A DNA stretch of 64,000 nucleotides from Blasia pusilla (taxonomy: Eukaryota > Marchantiophyta > Marchantiopsida > Blasiales), in assembly GCA_050084515.1 (NCBI GenBank), contig CM114274.1, positions 6,944,001 to 7,008,000 of the forward strand. The letters are read 5' to 3'. The position numbers and the translations under genes were made by a program. Position 1 is the stretch's first letter. Each line of letters opens with the position of its first letter. The notes under the pieces were generated by a model. That model was given only the letters and a program-made list of their open reading frames with translations, ran no database searches and was not told the origin of the DNA. Below, piece after piece: positions 50,064 to 61,600 of this stretch.

Positions 50064-50137
50064 CAAATTTTCCAAGAGCTTGAGTGGCCTCCTGTCTCAA
50101 AAAGGACAGGAGGCCACTCAAGCTCTTGGAAAATTTG
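50064..50137. repeat. Perfect 33-bp inverted repeat with 8-nt loop
   Basis: Arms 50064-50096 and 50105-50137 are exact reverse complements over 33 bases, with loop TCAAAAAG. The left arm begins CAAATTTTCC and ends GGCCTCCTGTC. As RNA it would form an uninterrupted 33-bp stem. No coding frame spans it sensibly. Confidence 0.97.
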
Positions 50138-50139
50138 TC

Positions 50140-51480
50140 AAGTGAGCAAGAGGAATGTCAGTCTACAAGTTGTTGGAGACTCAAGAGCTTCTTGGAAAGC
50201 TAGACTAGAACCTCAAGATTCTAAACTTGTGGACTACCCGAAATCTACAAACCACATATATGATTGTTAGAGTAGATTGTGCAGAGGCCTAGCATAATCA
50301 ACTATGCACACGAATAGAGCTTTGTAAACTGTAAGAGAGAACAAAGTTGTAATCATCCAGACACATGAATAAAGCTCTGTATCAACTCTCAATGGTAGAA
50401 ATTTGATTGAAGTAAACGGTTACGTGAGTAAGTGACTATGTGCACACTATCTGCTCGGGAGTTTCTACTTTGAATGCAATTTATAAATACAATCGACTCT
50501 CCATAGTTCCTGAGAGTACAAAAACCCTAAAAACTATTTTACAACTCTTCGGAAGGGAAAGGGTCTACATCAGCAGACCTCCTTTGATACAATTGTAACT
50601 GTCACAACGATAGAATTTAAAAGTTAAAAAGAAAAACCGTTGTAAGATTTAGCGGCGGCTGCACGTGTCCGACCCATAGAAAGCCCCATGAAAACCCTAG
50701 AGGGGTCGATAAAAAATTACAAAGTTGTACGAAGATCCAAAACCAAAGATGAAGTTCATTAGCTGAAATTGCCACTTGGCGCAAGGAGAGATGTTTGCGT
50801 TGGGAGAAGGCCCTCTCCCATAATAGTATAGAAGATTACCCATTACTGTCTTAATCCATACTTAACATACCCAAACTTATCCTAAAGACTCAAAACAAGG
50901 TTATCCCCAAATTGATTTTAGATTATTCAATGACACGTGTCAAAACCCGATTGAATACAGTTTTTCTCAATAAAAGGATGTTTGAAAATTTTCTGGCCTC
51001 TATTTGTTTCTTTCCGGGCCATCTAGATTATCCAGGTATGTCTTAATGATTTTCTTCTCCACCAGCGCACACTTGTTTTAACAGTAATGAGATTCGACAT
51101 TTAAACAGGGTCTGGGGAGTTTTTATGAAATATTCGTCTGATTACTGGTATTTTAGTATACATCCCGGAATTTCCTAACATGTAACCGGTCACGTCTGGA
51201 AAAAATAATTTAAGCCAAAAAAAAACTGGGGTTATCTTTAGCACTCGGTTCATATCCGACATTCAAAATGTGGGACGATTATTTTTTTGGTTATTTTCAA
51301 TTTCTGACAGCCATTTCCCCATTCATTCTTCGGGAGGCATAAAATTTCTGGCAGCTTTAACTTGTGCCCATAAATTTACAAGCCTCATTCTGATAGGGGA
51401 TAGGGCATGGATTTTTTCTCCGCTTCCTTTGTTTTTCGTTGTGCACAAACACTATGGTGTGGAAGGAGTTAAGAGAACAA
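50140..51480. other. Intergenic DNA, no gene recognised
   Basis: Mixed composition. AATAAAGCTCTGTATCAACTC at about 50372, followed by TGGTAG, hints at an LTR end, but no partner was found. Confidence 0.3.
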
Positions 51481-51481
51481 A

Positions 51482-51508
51482 TTTTGTAGTTCTCATGGCC
51501 AAACGCCA
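51482..51508 (+). repeat. 27-nt inverted copy of the hAT start-codon region
   Basis: Identical over 27 bases to the reverse complement of 54023-54049, which spans the start of the downstream hAT transposase frame (5' leader plus MAKRQ). Similarity stops soon after MAKRQR. Confidence 0.85.
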
Positions 51509-51736
51509 AAGGAAGGATTTTTGTCCTTCACATCTCTGTTGTGGCCCATGTTGTTGCAAGAAAGCATCATAGCAACATGACTTGTCCCTAAGATCCCTCC
51601 TCCCTATCTCTTCTTTGTTTGATGCAAGAAAGGAAGAAAGACAATCCCTTGGACCCCTACTGGACTCTATTGCATCATTGGTAGGAGTTGAACCTGGCCA
51701 TGCTTCCCAACCAGTTGGGAATCAAGGATCTTGCCC

Positions 51737-51771
51737 CTCTAGAATACTTGGAGCTCCAAAGTATTCTAGAG
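51737..51771. repeat. Near-perfect palindrome, 13-bp arms plus GGAG/CTCC core with one extra base
   Basis: CTCTAGAATACTT and AAGTATTCTAGAG flank GGAGCTCCA. The arms are complementary over 17 of 18 positions with essentially no loop. It lies just beyond the 3' end of the hAT relic. A further 8-bp stem TTCCCAAC/GTTGGGAA is at about 51704. Confidence 0.9.
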
Positions 51772-51801
51772 TGGCTCTACTTCCTACAAAACAAACTCAC
51801 T

Positions 51802-54036
51802 TCAAGTGGACATGTCTAGGGATGGGGCATCAAACTGCACGTCAGCTTGAGAATTCATGTACCTATCAGGATTAGCATACAGATATATGAAATGTGCAGA
51901 ATTTTTCCACAAAATTACAGAGTCGGCCAACATATCATCAAAGTCATCTACATGTCCCTCTAGAGCAATCCTCAAAACAACATCTAGATGATTAATAGAT
52001 AATCTATTACGTGACTTGGTCTTTAACATATTCTGAATTGAGAAAGCCCTCTCACATATGGCAGTGCTAACACATTGCATCCTTGCAACATTTGCCAAGA
52101 CAAGCAAATTAGCAAACTTACATTGTAAATTTGGGCTCCAACTCACCATTTCCCATAGATCCCTGAAATTGTGATCTTTCCACTCTGTAGTAGCCATCAA
52201 CTTGAAGGATTCAAATTCTTGTTTGACAGCATCCGGGTTTATAACAGATGGTTGCAAGTTTCCCCTCAATGGTAACTCACATCCAAAATGTCCACACAAG
52301 TCTTCCAAGTCCTTACACCCCCAACTGCTTAACCCAACTTATCGGGAGGGCATGTGTAAAGGGTTCAAAATTTTCATTGCACCAATCAGATTGTTATCCC
52401 TGAGCCGATCTTACAAAGGTGAACATACACTTTCACCATATGTCTTTTGAAATAAAAGATCAGCTTCTAGATCTCTCCCGGTGCGGTCTCTCAACATATC
52501 AATGCTATGAAACTTACTACCCCTAATTTCAGACTGTAAATGTCTTAGATATCCATCAAGGGGTCCAAAATCAGGTGGGATATCATAACCTGTTTCTTTC
52601 GAAAAAGTAGATGCATTCAAATCTTGACTTTCCAGGACATAATTCATGGTAATAGAAGCTATCTCAGAACTAACAATGTTACCAATAGTGCTAACATTGA
52701 AAAACTTGTACTGAAAGATTGTACTCAAGTTAGCAAGGCTAGAAAGAATATCAGCAAGAAAATATAACTGATAGATCATTTAGAATGATCTTAGCTTGTT
52801 GTATAAGTTTGAGGCATTCCCATCATCTTCAGACAAAGGAATATCCCTGAAATATGTCAATACAGACTCCAATGAATCACACAAAGTACATACAGCTTGC
52901 CACCGACTCAACCATCTGATCTTATGATACCTCTTCATGACTCGTTGAGAGTCATTCAACTTTTCTTGAAGTGCTGCTAAGTTGGCTTTCCTCTTGGAAG
53001 ACCTTCTGAAAAATCCTGCTATAGCGTTCATAATAGAATTGATTTCTATCGAAATTGCCTTGCAATGAGGTGCTCTTGCAGTTGTCAAAGTTGCAAGGTT
53101 CGTCCTATGGGCTACACAATGCACCGAAAGAAGATATGGGTTCACCTTTTGCTTCAATTGTGAAGCAACCCCGGTTTGGCTCCCAACCATTGTAGAGGCA
53201 CCTTCGGATCCAAATGCTACCATTTTTGAATGTTATAGTCCTCCATCTTTGATGAACTCCAACAGAATGTTAGTGATAGCATTTGAGCATTTGGATTCAC
53301 AATGAAGCAAGCCTAGAAAACAACACTCGGCTTGACCCTCTTCAATGAAACTTCCAAACACCACTAAATGACCTATCACAGATATATCTGTAGATTTTTC
53401 GATCATGATCCCAAAGAAAGGAGAGGCCTAAACTCTAGCTAGAGTCTTCTTCATCAAAACTTGGCTTATGAAGAAACACATCTCACTACAACTTTTCTCA
53501 TCATGATACAAGTCTCTAGTGATAGGTGCATTCACAGCAACCAACAACTTACAAAGAGACTTGAATTTTGAAAAAGGCAAGGCCTCCTTTGCAAGAAAGT
53601 ATGCAGACCTGAATAAAGTCAGCAAAGCAACCTCACATGTGCGGGTGGATGTAGCTATGGCCTTAGCCATAGACTTCTTACCTCCATGGGCGGCCCAAGA
53701 AAGTTTTATGTGTTCATTTGACTTTGCATGATCTGTGAATGCCGATACCTTACAATTGATAGCACCATCCCTAGCAAATACACTCTTGCCTTTACCTTTC
53801 CTACAAACATTACAATGAATCCTCCCACTTTCTAGATCAAAACTTATCCAATCGTACATAGTATACCACACGTCTTTCCAAGCTACACGATTCTTCTCAG
53901 GAATCGATCCATTGCTGCCTAATGTGCTTTGGTCATCCCTCTCATTAGATGATCCAGAGAGAGCTATGATGTCACGTTGTTCCTTGGGAAGCTCCTTGAA
54001 TAACAGTTCATTCATTGTTCTCTGGCGTTTGGCCAT
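51802..54036 (-). pseudogene. hAT-family transposase (ZNF862-like), one frame broken only by five in-frame stops
   Basis: A single frame of 745 codons runs from ATG at 54036 to TGA at 51802. It is interrupted by in-frame stops at 53428-53430 (TAG), 53233-53235, 52780-52782, 52411-52413 and 52339-52341 (all TAA). No frameshift is seen. The order is a basic N-terminus (MAKRQRTMNELL), a TTF-type zinc-binding segment (GRIHCNVCRKG ... FTDHAKSNEHIK), an RNase-H-like core (MIEKSTDISVIG, GASTMVGSQTG, VHCVAHRTNLA, KIRWLSRWQAV) and a hAT C-terminal dimerisation domain (CVSTAICERAFSIQN, NHLDVVLRIALEG). This is the layout of ZNF862/C17orf113-like hAT proteins. The stops make it a pseudogene as DNA. Confidence 0.9.
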
Positions 54037-54245
54037 GAGAACTACAAAAATGAAGTTATGATATACAGGGAGTTCTAATCTCCTTCTACTAGCTTAGAAA
54101 AGCGACTCACAAGACTACTAGAGGGGAATTGAGTTTAATACTTAATTAGGTCTCGATTGTTTTGGGAGATGTTACGGGTGTTACGACATCTTCAGGTTCA
54201 TCAGGCATGTGCTCCAGCATATATTCTGGAGAATGTAAATCAGAA

Positions 54246-54310
54246 GCTTCGGACTAACACAAGGAAATTTCATCACGAGCTTCGGACTAACACATGGAAA
54301 TTTTTGGCCG
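54246..54310 (+). repeat. ~39-bp tandem duplication upstream of the hAT relic
   Basis: AGCTTCGGACTAACACA-GGAAATTT occurs twice in direct tandem. Confidence 0.8.
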
Positions 54311-54469
54311 AACAAAGCTTGGAACCTAGGTCGGTGCGCAGCTCTTGTGAGGCATAGACCAGAGCAGCAAAAGTTGCAAGATCGGATGCCGTAGGGGTTC
54401 AAGGGAAAGGTGCGGCTGAAGTGCCACGCTCAAAGCTGAGTAATTGGCATCGCAAGTTCTACTTGAGAA

Positions 54470-55080
54470 TGTGGCAGCAATGTTACGATCATGAGCACTT
54501 GGCAGTAAGATAGAGACGCATGAGCAGTCGGCGGCAAGATAGAGATGCCATTGTGTGATCGCACATCTGCAAGATAGTGACGATGAGAAAAATGAAGTGA
54601 CTCAAACCAACATGATACGGACCTGCTACACGGACAATGACAAACGCGGTGACCGTATGGGAGAGGGACGCAGTGACAACAAAAGATGGAAGCTGCAAAA
54701 GAGACTCGAGTAAAAATATGCACAATGCAAGATAGTAGTTGGACGATAGTAGCCACACAATGCAAGAAACACAAAGCGAAGAGCAGGAAAATGAGCGTCC
54801 CTGCAAAACCGAAGTCCCCAAACGCGAGAATCTAAAGATGAAAGCAACAGAATCCCGCGTGGGATAGGGACAGAGGGACCGTAGTGACAGCAAGCCGAAA
54901 GCTGCAAACGAGACTCGAGGAGAAAGCCGCAAGATAGTATTAGCCACAATGCAAGAAAAATGAAACAAAGAGCACAAAGATGAGCGTCCGTGCAAGACGG
55001 AAGTCCCTCTACTTGAGAAAATCGTCGGCAATACAATGAAAGACGAAAATGAGAATGATAGATAACCAGAGCTTGGGCAT
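54470..55080. repeat. ~190-210-bp tandem repeat, two units plus a fragment
   Basis: AGCTGCAAA-GAGACTCGAG occurs at 54691 and 54900; GAGCGTCC-TGCAA-AC-GAAGTCCC at 54793 and 54982. Intervening words (AGTAGCCACA-AATGCAAGAAA) also repeat. Open frames across it are repetitive and not credible genes. Confidence 0.65.
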
Positions 55081-55224
55081 GGAACAGCAGCGCTGCAACA
55101 CTTCGGAGTCACTTGGGTCCTGGGAGTCGGAAGTGAAAGGCCACGAATGAGGCCTGGTTTGCATGCGGTGGGGTCTCCACCCCATCGAAGGGCCCCTCCA
55201 AGGCGCCGTTGGGATCTAGTGGAT

Positions 55225-55257
55225 TCCTGCCATCCGATGGAAGATCGGATGGCAGGA
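55225..55257. repeat. Perfect 14-bp inverted repeat, 5-nt loop
   Basis: TCCTGCCATCCGAT at 55225-55238 pairs with ATCGGATGGCAGGA at 55244-55257 around GGAAG. Confidence 0.93.
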
Positions 55258-58197
55258 GTACAAAACCTAAGTGGGCAGGTCGTCCAACACTATCTGCCGG
55301 TTTTCCGGCAACTAATCTTCATGTCTTCCACATTCCGTTGCCCGGAAAGAAAGGGCCGGTTGAGTACCGGAGAGAGCCTCGTGCGCCTGCCAGTTTCCGT
55401 CCCAAAGTCACCGGGAGTAGGTAGCTTTCCAGCATTACCTAGTCGACCCCGCCAAGTGCCGGAATCAGGTCCATTTCCGACGGAAATGCAACAAGGAAAA
55501 GCTAGTCCTTCATGGAAGATTTCCAAATTTCACCTGCCAGGATTACTCACAACCCGGGATCTCCCCGTTCATTGCATTGAAATCAATTACATTAATAAAA
55601 AATTAGAAATGAAGCTTTCATCTGAATCCTTGTCTTAACGTCATAAAAAGCGCATTCCGTCGACAGGATCCTTTCCACGCGTCGGAGGATCGCGCATTCC
55701 ACCCATCGTGCGGCGCGGGCTCCCCAGCGGCCCCACGCTGCTAAAGGCCCTAAAGGCCAGAAGGCCCTGCAGTAGGGAAGGGACCGAGGGGCAGAGGCGT
55801 TAGGATATTTCTTCGTTCGACGAGAGAGGGACCCGAAGGTCGACGTTGACGGCAACACAGACGGTCACGATTCAGGATGATAAGAAGATCCAGCATCCGT
55901 CGTCCGATGCCCCATTCTTCCGGCGCGAGGTCGCGGGGCGGAAGCTCCGTCGGTCACGTGTCTCTTTCTGTCCTGGGAATAAATAAATGATGCCTTCGGT
56001 AGATCTTTTCGGTCCATCGTCCAATGGCACAAGCGGAAGAGATCTACGTGAAAAGGTAACTAAAGTAACTGAGTGGGTCACGGTATGTCTGCCTCTCCAT
56101 CGGGTACCATTTGAAAACTACTACATTGCACTTATCTAACAAGGAAAATTCAAGCGATAAGGCTTATATTATAAGATTAATAAAGTGTTTGAAGAATACG
56201 GTCCACAATAAATCAGAATTTGTTTTTAGTGTATAGTCACATTAGGGATTAATGGCACATGTGAAATTTTTTTTTCCAGTTGTCAAATCAAAAAGATTCT
56301 CTCCAATAATAATATTAATAATAAGAAATTTTACTTCTTGAAAAAAATATTTCATGTTGATTTAAAAACTATGAGATGGGGATAATGAGATTTTCTGAAA
56401 ATTCAATACGGGCGAGCAACGTAATATTAGTTCTATAGAATATAACATTTGAATGATAAAAGTTTAATACGAAAAACATGGGATGTCCATGTCACATTCT
56501 TTAAATTCTTATGTGGATAGGAAAAAAGATTACTTATCAACCCTTTTCAAAGTGGTCTTCTTCGCAAGAAAATGTGCATAGCAAGATATCATTTGGTATG
56601 AAAAATTCTCCATAAAAATACTAACGCTTCAAGTATGGGAGTTCCTTCATATCAAAAAATTGAAAGTCAATCATCCTTCCCTTATGTTTGATCAGTTCAC
56701 GAAATCCACTTTATTGCTAGTTCTTATTACATTTGTGCTTGAATAAAAAGTTATGATGCTTTATGATTGACGTGTGTTTAAATATTACAAGTGGTAGATA
56801 CCTTGGAACGCTGCTTGCTTGTAATGATTTACTAGTGCAAAGCTCTACTGTATGGAGTAAAATTTTGAATGCAAACGATGGCCTCATTCTTCAATTCAAA
56901 AGGCATGGAAAGAAGCCTTCCCATCCAATAATATCTAAGTGTCTTTTTCTTTTTTGAAGTATTTTTTTCTTGGTAAGATTGGTAAGGAAAATTTGCATGG
57001 GTGAAAATTCAGGGGTATGCATGTGCTAGTAGAATTAAATTCCCAAAAGTTGGTTTGGGTTGCATTTTGAAATCTCCGTTGCTTGCCTACGGAGAGGAAT
57101 TTTCGTTCATGTCCATGTTTAATAAGAAGAGAAATTTCGAGGAGGTTTAAGTGGCAAAATTGGTGATGGAATCATGGGTCAGAGAAGAAAGGGAACAGCT
57201 CTGACTAACATTCTCACATACATATATACACGGAAGGGAAGCTTGAATTAAAAGAAAAATAAATTCAACGGTAATTTGTTTCATCTCCCGAGCTCATTGA
57301 TTTTGGCATTTAACACCACGACGAAAACATTGACAAACCTCGATAAATATGCACTATTTAGTATGTCCGTGCTATGCACATAAAGAGGTAAAAAATTATT
57401 AAAAAAATAAAATTAAAAAGTGAACATTTTTTTAACCCACTCTTTACATACATAAAATCACCATTAAATCACTCTTCCACTCCTCCCATTAATATACCTC
57501 TCACCAATCAAATTAAATTTCACTATTTCTTATAATCATTATTAGCCAAAGATTTTAATTTCTTCTCAAACCCTTAGCAAACCACAAAATGAATCCATCA
57601 AGAGAAAATAATATGATGTTACTATTTCGTCAAATTTTATGATTATTATTTTGTTTATTCTACTTGTGGAATGATGAAAAACCCATCATAAAAACAAAAG
57701 AGGGGGACTCAAAGGTCACAACCCGCCTAGTATCATGGCAAAAATGAAGAAGATAATTTAGAGGCAAAGCTCGTTACGTTAGGGATATTTCATAAAAATC
57801 CCCCGAGATTGCATTCCCAACTATTTCTTTCATATATGGTCATGGCGTTTTTCCTTTTTTTGCACGAAATGATTCCAATTGTGCTGATTTGTCCGACACG
57901 AGTTCTTTTCCCGGTTTTATGCTCGAGTGCTCTAGTCCCAGTTTATAGGTGAAAAGAGTAATTATTACGAGAGAAGCGAAAGAAGATGAGATGAAAAGGG
58001 GGGAGGTGGTTAAAATGGATCTGAATCGCTCACTTGGGGAAGTTGGGTTGCCCCGGGCACTGCCAAGAAAAGGGCCAAAGCGAACTGGAAAGCTGAAAAG
58101 AGGAGGGAAAAGGTCTGTAGTGTTGGGATATGGGGAGGAAGGAGCATATGATGGGCAGGATTAGAGGAGAAACTTGGGGTGACTGAGAGGAATGGGT
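55258..58197. other. Intergenic DNA, no gene recognised
   Basis: GC-richer to about 56090, then AT-rich. 55625-55700 resembles 47925-47995. A copy of the dispersed foldback repeat lies at 57671-57716. Open frames have no domains. Confidence 0.35.
57671..57716 (+). repeat. Third copy of the short dispersed foldback repeat
   Basis: TGATGAAAAACCCATC, then ACAAAAGAGGGGGACTCAAAG, as in the copies near 2.7-2.95 kb and on the same strand. Confidence 0.7.
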
Positions 58198-58563
58198 GAG
58201 CGAGCGAGCGAGCGAGCGAGTGATTGAAATTTAGGACGGCAGACAAGAGAAGCTAGACTGAGAGGATGGGGGTCGCGGATGACGATTCCATGATGTGCAG
58301 GGGATGGAGCCGCAGCAGCGAAAGGACGGTGAGCTGCGAGCTGGGGTCTAGGTGTGCGCGCCGCTTCTACGAGGTGTGGGGCTTTCTTGTAGAATTGGAA
58401 AGGAGACCACTTCGGCTGCTTTGGATGTCGGAGGAAGACTGTCAACTGAGGAGGTCATAGAGCGTTGGGGGGGGGGGAAAGCACGAGGGAGGGAAAGGTA
58501 GAGTGAGAGTGAGAGTGAGAGAGGGAGAGGGAGAGAGAGAGAGGGGAGGAAGGCAAAAGAGGA
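58198..58563 (+). promoter_or_regulatory. Probable 5' leader of the UVR8-like gene with (GAGC)n, G11 and polypurine tracts
   Basis: (GAGC)n at 58198-58219, a run of about 11 G at about 58467 and a GA/GGGAGA polypurine tract at 58497-58563 lie directly upstream of the start codon at 58601. GA-rich leaders are frequent in plant genes. No TATA box was chosen. Confidence 0.4.
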
Positions 58564-58600
58564 GGTGGTGAGTGCTGCAGGAGAGGGTCAGTGGAGCTCA

Positions 58601-61600
58601 ATGGAAGAGAATTTGAGTATGCGGATGTGGGGCTATTTACCGGGTGCATCCATACAGAGAGCCCCGTTTCTGCAGCCGACTACTGTGCCTCCGTCTAGCT
58701 CACAGGAGGATTGGCGGTGCGTATGCAATGGTGGCTGTGGCTTCGGTCTTGCGATCTCAGGTAGCACTTTCTGCATTCCAGACGAGAGAATAGTTCTCAC
58801 GGCTTTTGACACTGCCAGCTAATGAATCTATGTGTAAAGGACCTGCGGGTGTCAATGGAGGGCGAGCATTGTCACGGGCACTCATGTCAGCCAGTGATCT
58901 GACACGGATTCTGGACGGACATTAGGAGGGGTTGAAGTTGCAAAATGTTCATGTAGCTGTAGCGTCCGTAGTTTAGAAAGAGTTAGCTTAGAGTCTCAAG
59001 GTCACCACTCACTACACAAGAGACGGAGTCGATGCCAAATGGCTCTTACAAGTGGTCGTTACAAATCGCGGTAATTTATTTGTCTGGGTGAGGAAATGCA
59101 GAATCCGGGAAGATCAACACGTGGGGTTCTACGAATGATCTCGGACAATGCTACATGATCACAGGGAAGCAGCAGGTAAGGAACTGGGTCTCTCGCCGGA
59201 GAAGTGCTCTCATTCCCTCGTAAGCAACGAATGTTTGATTTCAGCTGAAGCAGGGGCAACTGTGTTTTGTCGATGGGTAACTGTGTCTTGTCGAGAGAGC
59301 CAATCACTCATGCTGGACGTCTGTGAACATGTGGAAGTAATGTAACACTCATGGGATCTGTTCCAACAGGAACGACCTGAACCGTTCCTGTTCAACGGAG
59401 ATGCAAACATGGTCCAAGCGGCTGCAGGTTGGGCGCACTGCGCTGCTGTTTCAGGTGAGATGTGCACTAGCAGCCAGATACTGTCAAAAGAAAAATGTCC
59501 TCCAGATGATCGTTTGCCTTTCAAGTGAGCGGTATTGGTCTTGAGGGTGAAGCTCATTACATCACAGCATGTCTGGATATATTTCTTCAGGTCGGATTTC
59601 GAATTCGAGGTTGTTCATGCTGTGGAATTTTGATCTGCGAACAGCCTATCTGTGTGTACCCCTTTTCTTGACTGTGTCGTTTATGGGTTTGTCAATGGTC
59701 CAGATAAAGGAGAAGTGTATACCTGGGGATGGAGTGAGTGTGTGCCAAATGCAAATCTTGCAGCCGAAGGGCAAGCGGCAGTACCTCTCACCGTCGGTAA
59801 CAAGGTTGAAGAAGATAGCTCAGCTATGCGTCCATCTCAGAACGACCAGTCTGAGTGCGCAGAGTCCAACCCAAGCACTTCTTGGGATGCCTCTAGACGG
59901 AGTAGTAGTGCCAGCAGTGGCGGTTATCCTGGAAAGGCTTGGGATGGAAAATCCCGGCTTGGGTCAAGCAACAAGTCGCACGCTGTCTCTTTTGTGAATA
60001 AAGTTGCAGGGCGCAAGAGCCCTGTTGATAGCGTAGATGATTGCCTTAAGCGAAGGCGAGTAATAATTGCGGATGAAGCAGCTGCTGATACCAGTGAAGA
60101 CAATGTCATGGCGCCACCATGCTTGGTATCCTTGGACCCAGGGGTGTTAATTGTTCGTGTAGCAGCTGGTGGACGACACACTCTAGCCCTATCAGGCGAG
60201 TACATTTTGATGCAGCTCAAGATTACATCTGAGCTCCTGCAATGAAATGTCGTGACCCTCAAAATCACCTTAGAAAAATGGTCTGTCCTTAGACGTTCAG
60301 GAACAGGCAGGTCCAAGGTTTTTTGGCCTGTCCAGCCCTTGATCATTTGTCTAAGACGTCCATTATGTCCACAGATGCAGGCAAAGTCTGGGGATGGGGC
60401 TATGGGGGCGAGGGCCAACTTGGTTTAGGTTCCCGTGTGCGCATGGTATCAACTCCGCAGCTCATTAATTGCCTGGACGCACCATCCGAGAATGGGTCTT
60501 CCAACTACAGGAATACTGGAGTGGCTAATCCCACGAACTCACCGGCAGATGTCAGCAGCACTCGTGTGATAGACATAGCATGTGGTGGTCGCCACAGTGC
60601 TGTCATGACTGGTACTCTCTTCGCTCTACCTCGCAAATTTTTATCCTTAAACATCCTACTTACATTCAAGTTCCCTTTTTGTATCATGTTTCTGAAGTAC
60701 TTTATCAGGTCTGTGTTGTTCTACCCAGTTTTGGCTCTCTCGCTCTCCCTCTCTTGCCACGCCCCTTTTGTGGCCTGTCTGATTATTCTGTTCACCTATC
60801 AAGGCCTGGGATGTATGCTTTGAGGAATCAGTGCAGACTCAAACCATGGTCATTTGGCCTAATCAGATTCTGGAGCAGTCTTATCGTTTGGCTGGGGACT
60901 CTATGGACAGGTGTGAGAACTCTAAACTGTATTCCTGTGGTGTCCATCTGCTCTGGAGATTATATCTATCCCATCCTCGATATTTCGTTGTCACTGCAAA
61001 CAAGGCTGATGGTTGAAACTTTGGACATCTTTCATCTTGGCTAAGTGCATTTTTAACCCGGACGCAAATGCATCAAAAGTTACCGAACACTCTCTAAACT
61101 GTAAGCAGATTAAGAGAGCCATACCCACAGATAGAATAGTGAAAGCTTGAGACACAAGCACTCAATGAGTGCCTTCAACTGATAAGTAGTATGCTGTTAA
61201 ACAAACTCTCTTTCTCCGTCATAGTGGTTGACTCAGGTAACTTGGCTGATTGATGTGGTCAGTGTGGTCAAGGAAGTACCGACGATGAGTTAAGTCCAGT
61301 ACACGTATCCGTGCTGGGAGGAATCAAAGTCTCAGGCCTGGCTGCAGGGCTGTGGCACACGGTGTTCATAACTGACACAGGAGATGTATATGCGTGTGGA
61401 GGCAACCAATTTGGCCAGCTGGGGATAGGTGGAGACCAGGCAGAGGTATTATAGAGTGTATCCCTTTGCACCTCTATGGGCTAGGCTACTTCGTTTGGTT
61501 TCAATGTATCCTGTGGGTTGATTCTTGACAACTTTCAGGCATGTGTGTATGCAGTTTGTATTGGTAGAGTTTCAGTGGAAATCTCTTCACCAATTGTTGG

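Noticed and set aside
51670-51740. Minus-strand B-box-like GGTTCAACTCC
   Set aside because: No A box at proper spacing and the sequence folds as an unrelated short palindrome.
51802-54036. U-to-C RNA editing restoring the hAT frame
   Set aside because: Such editing is known from plant organelles, not nuclear transposons; kept only as a testable alternative.
54489-55112. 207-aa Ser/Cys/Leu-rich minus-strand frame
   Set aside because: Lies entirely in a tandem repeat; composition and overlap with other frames argue against coding.
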